From NCBI GenBank assembly GCA_050633705.1, contig JBOEGZ010000020.1:1-64000 (forward strand): 64,000 nucleotides of DNA, given 5' to 3'. The position numbers and the translations under genes were made by a program. Under the pieces are notes generated by a model. The model saw only the letters and a program-made list of their open reading frames with translations, ran no database searches and was not told the DNA's origin. How positions within the stretch are numbered: the first letter of the stretch is position 1; every line of letters starts with the position of its first letter. This DNA is from JAJFHI01 sp050633705 (GTDB lineage: Bacteria > Pseudomonadota > Alphaproteobacteria > Rhizobiales > Hyphomicrobiaceae). This document shows positions 1-8,193 of the stretch, piece by piece.

Positions 1-133
1 CAATTCTTTCTTCGAGATCTGCACAGCAGTCCCCTCCGAGGTCAGCAGCTTGCGCCGATCCCCCGAAACTTAACGCGGCGACGGCTGCCAATACAGCTGG
101 GCCCGTACACCACTTAAAGCGTGCCCCAATCAT
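1..133 (-). CDS. Porin, N-terminal fragment (gene runs off left edge)
   Basis: Outer-membrane porin of the rhizobial type (Porin_2-like), which lets small hydrophilic solutes diffuse across the outer membrane. Only the first 44 codons lie in the window. Reading the minus strand from the ATG at 131-133 gives a signal peptide with a Lys/Arg-containing start, a hydrophobic Ala/Val/Leu core and an AQA cleavage site. The mature start ADLGGDCCADLEERI is the hallmark of this porin family, including the CC pair and the acidic start of a coiled segment. A Shine-Dalgarno AAGGGG lies about 8 bases upstream of the ATG. The identification rests on recalled family sequence; nothing can be said about the barrel because it is outside the window. 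Confidence 0.85.
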   Translation of the reverse strand, partial: MIGARFKWCTGPAVLAAVAALSFGGSAQAADLGGDCCADLEERI

Positions 134-173
134 ATGTAGTCCCCTTTTCATCCTTCAAGATTTACTTAGCTGC

Positions 174-208
174 TGGGTGGCCATTCCCTTTTTGACGTCA
201 GCCACCCA
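174..208. other. Inverted repeat between porin and GMC dehydrogenase
   Basis: An 8-bp perfect inverted repeat, TGGGTGGC at 174-181 and GCCACCCA at 201-208, with a 19-base spacer. It lies downstream of the GMC gene and upstream of the porin on the minus strand. No U-run follows, so it may be a weak terminator, an mRNA end-protecting hairpin or a regulatory element of the porin leader. Confidence 0.35.
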
Positions 209-317
209 ACTGCATGTAACTAGCTTTCAGCCCGAAGAAGTTTACTCAAACCGAAACTGCCAACATCTGTAGCACATACATTGCTGGTCTTGTCAGCTCC
301 CTACGAGCACACTTGGG

Positions 318-1898
318 CTAAATTTCCCCCTTTTTCATCGATTCTGCGACGAATTCAGCTTGGCGTATCGCTAAAGCCACAATCGTGAGGGTCGGGTTCT
401 CCGATCCAGAGCTTGTGAACTGGCTTCCGTCCGACACAAAGAGGTTTTTTATGTCATGCGACTGGCCATGCTTATTCACGACGCCATCTGCCGCCTTTTC
501 ACTCATCCGGTTTGTGCCCATGTTGTGGGAGGCTGGATAGGGTGCCAAGTGGTAAACCTCGTTTGAGCCCATGGCCTCGAAGATATTCTTCATAGACCTA
601 TGCGCATGTTTGACCATCTTGACATCGTTTTCATGCGGTGATCGAGAAACGACAGACGCCGGTAATCCGTACTGATCCTTTTCTGTTTTGTGCAGTGTTA
701 CGGCGTTTTGTTCCCGTGCCATGTCCTCACCACAGATCCAAACACCTGCAATATATTTATATTTTTCCAAGGCACTCGACACGTTGCGCCCCCAACCTCT
801 GGGCCCCGGCTCAAGGAATGCTGACAGGAATGGCAACCCAAGAGCCAAAGTTTCAAGGTTGTAACCACCAGCGAAGCCGCGACTTGGATTGGAGTGTGCC
901 TCATCTGTCACAAGGCCTGGGACAGTCGTGCCACGGTGCATATGGACTGGCTCTGGCATGACCGCATACGAGCCACCGCCCGAGTGTGTCATGTAGTTTT
1001 TCCCAACTTGCCCTGAGGAATTGGCCAAACCATCGGGATACTTGCTGGATGCTGAATTCAGCAGCAAGCGTGGCGACTCGATGGAATTGCCGGCAACCAA
1101 CACAACACGTGCTTTTTGCACCTGTTGATTGCCATCTTTATCTGCATAAAGCACCCCAGTGACTTTGCCGGTCTTGTCATGCTGAACCTGCAAGACCATA
1201 CAATTTGTACGGATTTCGCAGTTGCCCGTTGCAACGGCCTTTGGAAGCTCAGTGTATAACGTCGACCATTTCGCTCCAATTTTGCACCCCTGCATGCAAA
1301 ATCCGATCTGTTGACAACCAGGTCGGTCATCACGCGCGACCGAGTTAATGGCCGCCGGTGCTGAAAGGATTTCCTTCATACCAATTCGTCTTGCGCCCTC
1401 TGCAATGACACGTTGGTTATTGTTCCATGGCAGGTAGGGCATACCCGTGGTTGGGCCAACCACGCCCATTTTATTCTCAGCTTTCTCGTAGTAGGGCTCC
1501 ATCTCGCCGAGAGTCACCGGCCAATCCAACAAATTGGCACCCGGCAAATCGCCATTTGTTGTCTTCATCTTGAATTCAAATTCCTGCATGCGCAAAGCAA
1601 GGCCAGCCCAGTGCACGGATGACCCTCCGAGGCCTTTTACAATCCAAGCCGGCAGACCTGAGTGATTTTGCTTGCCATGCCAACTACCTTCCGAAAAACG
1701 CTTATCCAGCCAAGATATCTTAGAGAACATTGCCCATTCATCATTATCGATATCTTCGAGACTGAGTTTTTTGCCCGCTTCCAGAACAACGCTCTTGACG
1801 CCCTTTTGCGCCAGCTCGTTGGCCATGGTTCCGCCACCGGCACCCGAACCAACGATGACAACGACAGAATCGTCCGTGAGATCAAATTTAGCAGCCAT
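318..1898 (-). CDS. GMC-family FAD-dependent oxidoreductase (large subunit of a membrane/periplasmic dehydrogenase)
   Basis: Flavoprotein of the glucose-methanol-choline family, 526 residues, similar to large subunits of gluconate, sorbitol or fructose dehydrogenase-type complexes that oxidise an alcohol or sugar. The FAD-binding dinucleotide motif GSGAGGG is at residues 17-23, and the C-terminal GMC signature is present (SHNMGTNRM, then SDGSQF and SENPTLTIVALA). It has no signal peptide of its own; its small subunit, encoded just upstream (5-base gap), carries a Tat signal. Co-export of the folded pair is known for such complexes. The start chosen is the ATG at 1896-1898, after AAGGGT; a longer upstream reading frame overlaps the small-subunit gene and lacks family similarity. 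Substrate unknown. No cytochrome c subunit gene is adjacent. Confidence 0.85.
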   Translation of the reverse strand: MAAKFDLTDDSVVVIVGSGAGGGTMANELAQKGVKSVVLEAGKKLSLEDIDNDEWAMFSKISWLDKRFSEGSWHGKQNHSGLPAWIVKGLGGSSVHWAGLALRMQEFEFKMKTTNGDLPGANLLDWPVTLGEMEPYYEKAENKMGVVGPTTGMPYLPWNNNQRVIAEGARRIGMKEILSAPAAINSVARDDRPGCQQIGFCMQGCKIGAKWSTLYTELPKAVATGNCEIRTNCMVLQVQHDKTGKVTGVLYADKDGNQQVQKARVVLVAGNSIESPRLLLNSASSKYPDGLANSSGQVGKNYMTHSGGGSYAVMPEPVHMHRGTTVPGLVTDEAHSNPSRGFAGGYNLETLALGLPFLSAFLEPGPRGWGRNVSSALEKYKYIAGVWICGEDMAREQNAVTLHKTEKDQYGLPASVVSRSPHENDVKMVKHAHRSMKNIFEAMGSNEVYHLAPYPASHNMGTNRMSEKAADGVVNKHGQSHDIKNLFVSDGSQFTSSGSENPTLTIVALAIRQAEFVAESMKKGEI

Positions 1899-1903
1899 GA
1901 TCG

Positions 1904-2467
1904 TTACCCTTTCTTTGCAGCAGCAGCTCGTGCAGCCGCATCTGGTCCTGGTGGTACCCAAGTCGCATCACTGAAGCCGCGATCGATATAACCGCCCTGC
2001 TCCCAAGACGAACCTTCGTAGCCAAACTTCGGCCAAAGAGCCTGATTATTGTAAAGACCGAAAAGAAGACCGCCGCGGACCTTCTGGAAGAAGTCCGTGG
2101 TTTCGATGGTTCTTAGCAACGCTTCGCGTGCAAACTCTGACTTAATGCCGAGATAGTTCGAACCGTGCAGTTTGTTTGCACGGTCATCAAGATCTGCCAA
2201 ACCAGCATTCACGAGGTCAGCATCGGCACCACCTTTATTCGCACCGTCGACTATTCCATTGACAACATCTTCGTAGGGCTTGTCGTCAAGAAAACCATCG
2301 TGCGGGTAGATGTCTTTTGCCATCCGCAGAAGGGTCGCCTTTTGTTCGTCGGTCACCTTTGTTGCAGCCAAAGCTGGTGTCACAAGAGCTGACCCAGCGC
2401 CAAGTGCAAGAGTTAGCCCCAGTGCACCAAGACCTGTTGAAGCGAGAAGTTGACGGCGGTTTGTCAT
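1904..2467 (-). CDS. Gluconate 2-dehydrogenase subunit 3 family protein, Tat-exported
   Basis: Small subunit partner of the GMC dehydrogenase, 187 residues. It begins with a twin-arginine signal (MTNRRQLLAS, a hydrophobic stretch, then an ALA cleavage site), followed by the helical domain typical of gluconate 2-dehydrogenase subunit 3. The end is rich in tryptophan/glycine and then alanine. In this family the subunit carries the flavoprotein through the Tat pathway. Its stop is 5 bases before the large-subunit start, so the two are co-transcribed. An alternative ATG at 2513-2515 has a better ribosome site (AAGGAAAT) and would add 16 residues before the twin arginines, so the start is uncertain. 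Confidence 0.8.
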   Translation of the reverse strand: MTNRRQLLASTGLGALGLTLALGAGSALVTPALAATKVTDEQKATLLRMAKDIYPHDGFLDDKPYEDVVNGIVDGANKGGADADLVNAGLADLDDRANKLHGSNYLGIKSEFAREALLRTIETTDFFQKVRGGLLFGLYNNQALWPKFGYEGSSWEQGGYIDRGFSDATWVPPGPDAAARAAAAKKG

Positions 2468-2823
2468 AATCGGCCCCACCTTCACTCCAGGTACAAGAGA
2501 GATATCGTAAATCATGAGATTAGATTTCCTTTCCCCAAAAAAAAAAGCCGAATTTGTTGAATAATAATGCACGCTTAGGGTTACAGCAACTGACGCACTG
2601 CACTGCATCATTCCTGCGTCTGATGTCTCATTAACGTGTCAGAAGTGGTCGCTATTGGTCTTTAATTTCACCAGCGAGGCAAAGACAATTGGACAAGCCT
2701 GATCGAAACATTAGGTTTAGATTATCGATTAGCTCAGCGGACATGATGAGTTTGTTTTGAGCGGCTTTGCATTGTGTGCAGCACGAATTCGAAGCTTGTT
2801 TAAACTTTGATAGAGAAACTGAA
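2468..2823. promoter_or_regulatory. Divergent control region between GMC operon and acoR
   Basis: About 350 bases separate the small-subunit gene (minus) from acoR (plus). A ten-base A run lies near 2537-2546. An imperfect symmetric element, with ends CTGA at 2620-2623 and TCAG at 2639-2642 around a TGTCTC/GTGTCA core, resembles an activator binding site. I looked for a -24/-12 sigma-54 promoter (GG-N10-GC) on both strands by eye and found no good one. Confidence 0.3.
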
Positions 2824-4824
2824 ATGACGGATATGCCCCCGGTACGCCCACAGCCGTCTACCACAGCGCAGCTCGAAGCAAATATTCTGCGCGCTTCTTG
2901 GGACCGCTGTTCCAATGAATACGGCCTGCGCAAAAACCTGCGCCAACCCATCATTTACGTCCCTCATGAACAGGTCCAAGACGCCTACAAGTCTATGGAA
3001 GAACTCATTGCCAGTTCAACGCCCATTATCGACCGTGTTCGCGAGACAGCTCGTAATTCTGACTACTGTGTCCTGCTCTGCAACACTGATGGGACCGTTG
3101 TAGAGGGCTATGCAGATTCATCTGCCGCTAACGAACTTGCCGATGTCGGCCTTCGACAAGGAACACATTGGAGCGAAGAAAATGTCGGCACCAATGGTAT
3201 CGGCACCTGCCTCGTTGCCCGCAGCCCGATCACGATTCGTGGCGGCAACCATTACAACAAGGCTTTGCGTGGTTTCAACTGTTGTGCCGCCCCCTTCTAC
3301 GCTCCCGACGGCAGCGTGCTTGGAGCTCTGGATCTTTCCGGGCGATCGGCTACAGATTTCTCAGAACTTTTTTTTGTAGAATACTTCGTCCGCGAAGCTG
3401 CAGCCAACATTAGTCGGCAGTTGTTTCGCAAATGGCATCACGCCGATCGTATTGTTGCGCTTGCGATCGATCCAACTGGTTTAGAGATATCACCAACGGC
3501 GATGATTGCGGCCAATGATTCCGGACAGATAATCGGAGCAACACGCGAAGCGTTGACGATGCTTGGTGTTACAGAAGTCAGCGCCCTTGAGCACAAGACA
3601 GTCGATGCGCTTTGGAATGTATCGATCGACGATCTCAGACCAATGACCACAAACCATGTGCGTCTCTCAACTGCCGACGGAACAGATGCCTATGCCCTAA
3701 CGTATCAACCGCAACCACGACACGGTGGACACAATTCACACGCCGGACCACCGCGACAGCGCTTTAAAACATCACAAGCGATAACACTCGACGGCCACGA
3801 CCTTGCCGAGCCATCCAAGCCAACGCCACTCGACGATATAGCTGGCAACGATCCACAGATGGAGAAATGTGTTCGTCTCAGCCGCAAACTTCTCGACAGC
3901 CACCTTCCCATTTTGCTTCTCGGTGAAACAGGAGTTGGCAAAGATCGTTTCGCACGCGCATTCCATGACGAAAGTGATCGATGCGATAAACCTTTCATAG
4001 CTGTCAATTGCGCTGCAATCCCAGATCCTCTTCTTGCCAGCGAACTCTTTGGCTATGCGCCCGGCGCCTTTGCCAATGGTCTAGAGTCCGGGAACGATGG
4101 GAAGTTTGTTGCCTGCAACGGTGGCACAATGTTTTTAGATGAGATTGGTGACATGCCAATCGAGCAGCAAGCCCATCTCCTCAGGATTCTTGAGGAACAG
4201 GAAATCACGCCACTTGGGGGTGTAGATTCTATTTCAATTGACGTTCGAATTATTTGCGGAACCGACCAAAAACTGAACGATAAGGTTGTAAAAGGCCTGT
4301 TTCGTCGTGATCTTTACTATCGGATCAAAGGGGCTGAGCTTGTATTGTCACCACTAAGACAACGCTGTGACATCCGCAAAATCGTCTCAACAATTATTGC
4401 CGAGGAGTGCGGCAATGGTGCGGTGGTTGACGTACCGGAAAGTGTTTTTGACGTTTTCGAAAACTATGCTTGGCCTGGAAACATTCGCGAACTTAAAGGC
4501 ATTCTGCACTTAATCCTGTCGACCAATGACAGCGACAACATTACGATTGAAATGTTGCCGGAAGATTTGCTGCAAAATTCCGGGAGTACAAGTTACGGTC
4601 GTGAAAACATCGCCACATCATTACGCCCATCAATAAGCATGACGCCAGCCACAACACTCGAAGATACACAAGAGCAGGCTGAGCGCTATCGCATCGTACA
4701 AGCGCTCTCGGTCAACAAATGGTGCGTCACACGAGCGGCTAAAGAACTTGCCATCAGTCGTGCAACGCTTCACCGAAAAATTCGCAAATATGAGATTACC
4801 TCACCCAACGAACAGCAAGGCTAG
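2824..4824 (+). CDS. acoR: AcoR-like bacterial enhancer-binding protein
   Basis: Transcriptional activator of the acetoin-catabolism AcoR group, 666 residues. An N-terminal GAF-type sensor domain (about residues 60-210) precedes an AAA+ domain with Walker A GETGVGKD near residue 367, Walker B MFLDEIGDM and the arginine-finger region FRRDLYYR. A C-terminal Fis-type helix-turn-helix (VTRAAKELAISRATLHRKI) ends the protein. The ATG at 2824 fits the family N-terminus; AGAGAAA precedes it. The sigma-54-contacting loop, normally GAFTGA, reads GAFANG near residue 413, which is odd (see findings). The gene faces the aco genes and its stop codon overlaps the lipoate-ligase stop. It probably controls the aco cluster and possibly the divergent GMC operon. 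Confidence 0.85.
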   Translation: MTDMPPVRPQPSTTAQLEANILRASWDRCSNEYGLRKNLRQPIIYVPHEQVQDAYKSMEELIASSTPIIDRVRETARNSDYCVLLCNTDGTVVEGYADSSAANELADVGLRQGTHWSEENVGTNGIGTCLVARSPITIRGGNHYNKALRGFNCCAAPFYAPDGSVLGALDLSGRSATDFSELFFVEYFVREAAANISRQLFRKWHHADRIVALAIDPTGLEISPTAMIAANDSGQIIGATREALTMLGVTEVSALEHKTVDALWNVSIDDLRPMTTNHVRLSTADGTDAYALTYQPQPRHGGHNSHAGPPRQRFKTSQAITLDGHDLAEPSKPTPLDDIAGNDPQMEKCVRLSRKLLDSHLPILLLGETGVGKDRFARAFHDESDRCDKPFIAVNCAAIPDPLLASELFGYAPGAFANGLESGNDGKFVACNGGTMFLDEIGDMPIEQQAHLLRILEEQEITPLGGVDSISIDVRIICGTDQKLNDKVVKGLFRRDLYYRIKGAELVLSPLRQRCDIRKIVSTIIAEECGNGAVVDVPESVFDVFENYAWPGNIRELKGILHLILSTNDSDNITIEMLPEDLLQNSGSTSYGRENIATSLRPSISMTPATTLEDTQEQAERYRIVQALSVNKWCVTRAAKELAISRATLHRKIRKYEITSPNEQQG

Positions 4825-5588
4825 TCAAAGTTGTTGAGACCATGCTCGCGCAGCCAATTGCTACGATAGTTTTTCAAGAATGCGTCAAACGACTTAACTT
4901 CCGGCAAAACGCCGCTTGCATGTTCGCCGATCAGGCATTTTACGGTCGTGTGCTTTTGGGCAATAACACTACGGTTGACCGACGACCGCTTGTAAAACTC
5001 GTTCGTTGCCGCAATGCTCACCGCAATATCTACATCCCACAAAATGGCTGCATGCCCCAACACAGCAACAGCTGGTTTTCCCTCAGGCGTTTTGGTCAAC
5101 CGCCAGCGTTGAGCCGTCCCTGCCAACTTACATCCATTGACAACGACATTGTACGCCCCATCACAAAATGCACCATCAACGCTGGCCAGATATGCATTGA
5201 TCCTGAGGTCAGCTTTGAGAAAATCAAGAATAGGCTGGCAGAAACTTAAATAAGTCTCGCGGATCGAGAGATCGTCTGAACGGGGCAGGCAAAAGGCGAA
5301 TGAAACATTGACCATGTTTGGGGATTGCGGCGTCACATCACCACCGGTGTGTCGGACCAAAACCGGCCAACCGGCCTCTCCCATTCTTTGACACGCGTTT
5401 TCAAAATCAGCTTCATGTGTTGCTGAAAACGGCACGATCAAGGCCTGATCTGTCGACCAAACTTCGCTTTCCCAACCCTGTCCGGCGTTTGCAACTTGCG
5501 CGAGGAGCTGCTTTTCACGCGCCTGCGCTTGGGCAAATGGAAGGTGAGGAATACCAGCAAAACCCTTTTGAATTGGAGAGGTCGTCAT
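4821..5588 (-). CDS. Lipoate--protein ligase family protein
   Basis: Enzyme of the biotin/lipoate ligase fold (LplA/LipB family), 255 residues. It is likely to attach lipoate or octanoate to the lipoyl lysine of the neighbouring acetoin dehydrogenase. Visible motifs are RHTGGD (the RRxGGG lipoate-binding loop) and the catalytic-lysine segment VNGCKLAGTAQRW. The start at 5586-5588 is preceded by GGAG at good spacing; the longer frame upstream has no family similarity. The last codons overlap the end of acoR in convergent orientation. Its placement with E1, E2 and free lipoyl-domain genes suggests a dedicated ligase for this complex, though it could serve all lipoylated enzymes. Family assignment is firm; specificity is inferred. 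Confidence 0.8.
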   Translation of the reverse strand: MTTSPIQKGFAGIPHLPFAQAQAREKQLLAQVANAGQGWESEVWSTDQALIVPFSATHEADFENACQRMGEAGWPVLVRHTGGDVTPQSPNMVNVSFAFCLPRSDDLSIRETYLSFCQPILDFLKADLRINAYLASVDGAFCDGAYNVVVNGCKLAGTAQRWRLTKTPEGKPAVAVLGHAAILWDVDIAVSIAATNEFYKRSSVNRSVIAQKHTTVKCLIGEHASGVLPEVKSFDAFLKNYRSNWLREHGLNNFD

Positions 5589-5849
5589 TGTGTGTTGCTC
5601 CAGACAGCCCACTTCTCATACTGAAACACCATGACCCTGGCGCTTGTGGCTTCATGAGAACAGAAATTAATACCACTCAAGCCTCAACACGACCCACGGC
5701 ATAAAATTCTTAAATCCGGGCAGAGCCGGAAGTTGTGGGGTAACGGGCTGGTTGCGTGAGCCTAGCGGTTGGCGTTGGCGATGTGAGAACATACAGGATG
5801 TGCGACACAGTGCGGTAGTCTTTGGCTGATTGCTAAGCTCACGCACGCA

Positions 5850-6539
5850 TTAACAGATGGTGAAATGCTCAATATTCTGACAGAGGTCTGTGAGGAAATC
5901 CGCCGCCGGTGCACCGTTGACGGCGCGATGATCAAATGTCAGCGACAAACCCATCACCGGGCGTAATTCGATTTGCCCATCAACATTCCAAGGCCTTGGG
6001 TTGGCTTCACCAATACCCAGAATAGCCAACTGTGGTGCATTTATAATCGGCGTGAAGAAGCGGACGCGCGAACGACCAAGGTTGGAAATCGTGAACGTTC
6101 CCGATGTCATTTCCTTCACATCCAACTTGCCCGCCAATGCTCGATCAACAGCGTTTCGACGCGCAGCAACGCGTTCTGAAAAGGACATGCTGCCAGCATC
6201 AATGATTGCAGGTGCTACGAGCAAATCACTCGGAAGACCCACCGCAACAGCCATGTTGATTTCCGATTTCAAGGTAATTTTCTTATCTTCGAGCACGCCG
6301 TTCAGACCTGGAAACTTACGTAGCGATTTGATAACCGCTTCAATCAATAGATCTTCGACCGATGCCTTAGTTCCTTGGCCGGCAAGTATATCTTTCGTCG
6401 CCAACATACTCGTGACATCGGCTTCGGCGGTGTGCGTTAACTGTGCGGCAGTTTGCAAGCTGTCAACCATCTTGCTCGCAATCATCGCCTTCATTCCTGA
6501 AAGCGGAATAACTTTATCACCACTGTTTTCTTCTGACAT
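5850..6539 (-). CDS. acoC: 2-oxoacid dehydrogenase acyltransferase (E2) catalytic domain, without lipoyl or E1/E3-binding domain
   Basis: Dihydrolipoamide acyltransferase core of 229 residues, the part of E2 that moves the acyl group from the lipoyl arm to CoA. It starts almost directly with the catalytic-domain motif (IPLSGMKAMIASKM), so the lipoyl domain and the peripheral subunit-binding domain normally present upstream are missing. The active-site segment is SLTFDHRAVNGAPAADFL, with His near residue 204 and Asn at the position that is often Asp. The lipoyl domain is a separate gene (6821-7054), cut off by an intrinsic terminator. Likely part of an acetoin-dehydrogenase-like complex; another 2-oxoacid or diketone substrate is possible. 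Confidence 0.8.
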   Translation of the reverse strand: MSEENSGDKVIPLSGMKAMIASKMVDSLQTAAQLTHTAEADVTSMLATKDILAGQGTKASVEDLLIEAVIKSLRKFPGLNGVLEDKKITLKSEINMAVAVGLPSDLLVAPAIIDAGSMSFSERVAARRNAVDRALAGKLDVKEMTSGTFTISNLGRSRVRFFTPIINAPQLAILGIGEANPRPWNVDGQIELRPVMGLSLTFDHRAVNGAPAADFLTDLCQNIEHFTIC

Positions 6540-6560
6540 TTAAGCGTCTCTATCGTTGGA

Positions 6561-6587
6561 GTGTGGCGCCTCTTGGTGTCGCCACAC
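6561..6587 (-). other. Leader hairpin upstream of E2 catalytic gene
   Basis: A perfect 8-bp inverted repeat, GTGTGGCG at 6561-6568 and CGCCACAC at 6580-6587, with an 11-base loop, about 20 bases upstream of the E2 start codon. It would form in the leader mRNA and could influence stability or ribosome access. It is not a terminator because no U-run follows. Confidence 0.5.
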
Positions 6588-6740
6588 AAAGCCTTAAAGC
6601 ACCCTTGAAGTTTAAAAGGACAAACGTTCACTGCCGCAAACATATGCCAACACTGACTCTGGCGTAAAACTAAGTTTAAACCGGTAATTCAATTCCCCAG
6701 TTTCCTGGATACAAAAACAATTAACGATTGCCACTTAGAT

Positions 6741-6790
6741 AAAAAAATCTGCCCGGAACGAGTGAACCAAAGCACTCATGCTCCGAGCAG
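6741..6790 (-). terminator. Intrinsic terminator after free lipoyl-domain gene
   Basis: Read on the minus strand, a stem CTGCTCGGA...GAGTG pairs with CACTC...TCCGGGCAG (arms 6771-6790 and 6749-6764) and is followed by A and seven Ts (6741-6748). This is a convincing Rho-independent terminator just after the lipoyl-domain gene and before the E2 catalytic gene. Confidence 0.8.
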
Positions 6791-6820
6791 TTTCATCATC
6801 GATTTATATGCAAACCGCAG

Positions 6821-7054
6821 TTATACAATCGAGCCGATTTTTCCGCCCTTAGCGACGACAGACTCGGCAGCCTTTTCAATGGCAAGCGTTCCAGCTGCAG
6901 GGGCAGCAATCTCATGCTGAACCTTTTCAACCATAATCTCTGCAACCAGTTGGCCTTGGGTGACAACAGCACCATCAGAAACCAACCATGTTGTGATTAC
7001 AGCCTCAGAGTCTTCTTCCCACAGATCCGTGGGAATCGTCAGATCAACGGCCAT
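6821..7054 (-). CDS. Stand-alone lipoyl (biotin/lipoyl attachment) domain protein
   Basis: A 77-residue protein that is a single lipoyl domain, the swinging arm of 2-oxoacid dehydrogenase complexes. The sequence keeps the domain pattern IPTDLWEEDSEAVITTWLVS followed by AEIMVEKVQHEIAAP, with lysine 44 in the VEKV turn as the lipoylation site. In classical acetoin or pyruvate dehydrogenases this domain is the N-terminus of E2; here it is a free protein lying 26 bases after acoB. AAGGAA precedes the start at good spacing. The dedicated lipoate ligase nearby fits this job. Confidence 0.85.
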   Translation of the reverse strand: MAVDLTIPTDLWEEDSEAVITTWLVSDGAVVTQGQLVAEIMVEKVQHEIAAPAAGTLAIEKAAESVVAKGGKIGSIV

Positions 7055-7080
7055 TCAAGAGTTCCTTTCTTCTCTTTCAC

Positions 7081-8115
7081 CTAAGCAATTTTCTCATATG
7101 CAGCCACAATCTTATCTGGATTTGGCAAACAATATTGCTCCATCACCCGTGCAAACGGGATGGGAACATCTGGGTAAGCAACGCGTTGTGGTGAGGCTTT
7201 CAAAACAGAAATATCGCGTTCTGCAATCGAAGCGATGATTTCACCAGTCAAGCCATAGCTCTTGTAGTCTTCATCGACCACGATCAATTTGCCAGTCTTT
7301 GCAACAGAGTTGAACACGGTGTCACGATCAAGCGGCACAAGTGTGCGCAAGTCTACGACTTCGGCACTTACACCTTTTTCTGCCAATTTATCGGCAGCTT
7401 TCAATGCATTGTGAACACCCATCGCGCAACCAACGATCGTCACGTCCGTTCCGGGACGAACCACTGTGGCTTCACCAAATGGAATTTCATACGTTTCTTC
7501 CGGTGTGTGCACCGTTGAAAGTGGTTCTGTTCCAAGCCACCCCATTCCTTGAAGGCCTTTGTGATACATGAACACAACTGGATTGTCGTCACGGATCGCT
7601 CTCGTCATCAAGCCCTTCGCATCATAAGCATTTGAAGGGCAAACCACCTTCATTCCGGGCAAGTGCGCAAACGTGCTATAGACACACTGTGAATGCTGGC
7701 CAGCATCGGAATAGCCGCCACCCGTTGAAGTCATCAAGACAACAGGGACTTTAACTTCACCACCGGAGAAGTAGGTGTTCTTTGCCATCAAATTATAGAT
7801 CGCATCAAAGCAAACGCCGAAAAAGTCGACGAACATCAATTCGACGACGGGACGCATTCCGTCAGATGCGGCACCAACAGCCGCACCCATAAACGCTGTT
7901 TCAGAAATCGGCGTATCGCGCACGCGTTCTTTGCCAAACTCTTCGAGCAAGCCACGTGTATTACCGAACACGCCACCAAGTTTGGCAACGTCTTCACCCA
8001 TCACAAAGACAGTTGGGTCAGTGCGCATTTCTTGCGCGGTTGCTTCAGCCATCGCACGTGCGATGGTGAGCTTGCGTTCGTTGCTTGTTGCAACTGCCGC
8101 TGTTTCGGAAGCCAT
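7081..8115 (-). CDS. acoB: Acetoin (or 2-oxoacid) dehydrogenase E1 component, beta subunit
   Basis: Transketolase-like beta subunit of a thiamine-diphosphate-dependent E1, 344 residues, forming the alpha2beta2 heterotetramer with the product of the next gene. Recognisable blocks include FVMGEDVAKLGGVFGNTRGL, the TPISETAFMGAAVGAA region and the C-terminal transketolase domain (VVDLRTLVPLDRDTV). It sits between acoA (78-base gap) and the lipoyl-domain gene (26-base gap), so the three form one transcription unit ending at the terminator at 6741-6790. Length matches acetoin and pyruvate E1-beta proteins (about 325-345). Assignment to acetoin rather than another substrate relies on the neighbouring acoR. 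Confidence 0.85.
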   Translation of the reverse strand: MASETAAVATSNERKLTIARAMAEATAQEMRTDPTVFVMGEDVAKLGGVFGNTRGLLEEFGKERVRDTPISETAFMGAAVGAASDGMRPVVELMFVDFFGVCFDAIYNLMAKNTYFSGGEVKVPVVLMTSTGGGYSDAGQHSQCVYSTFAHLPGMKVVCPSNAYDAKGLMTRAIRDDNPVVFMYHKGLQGMGWLGTEPLSTVHTPEETYEIPFGEATVVRPGTDVTIVGCAMGVHNALKAADKLAEKGVSAEVVDLRTLVPLDRDTVFNSVAKTGKLIVVDEDYKSYGLTGEIIASIAERDISVLKASPQRVAYPDVPIPFARVMEQYCLPNPDKIVAAYEKIA

Positions 8116-8193
8116 TGAGACCTTCTCCCTTAGACTAGAATATTTATGTCAACGTTTTTGTTTGTTTTCCAAGTTGAGTTTGCTTGAAACAAA

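Noticed and set aside
6620..6660. TGGCATATGTTTGCGG on the minus strand as a sigma-54 promoter for the E2 gene
   Set aside because: The GG to GC distance is nine bases instead of ten, which normally abolishes function.
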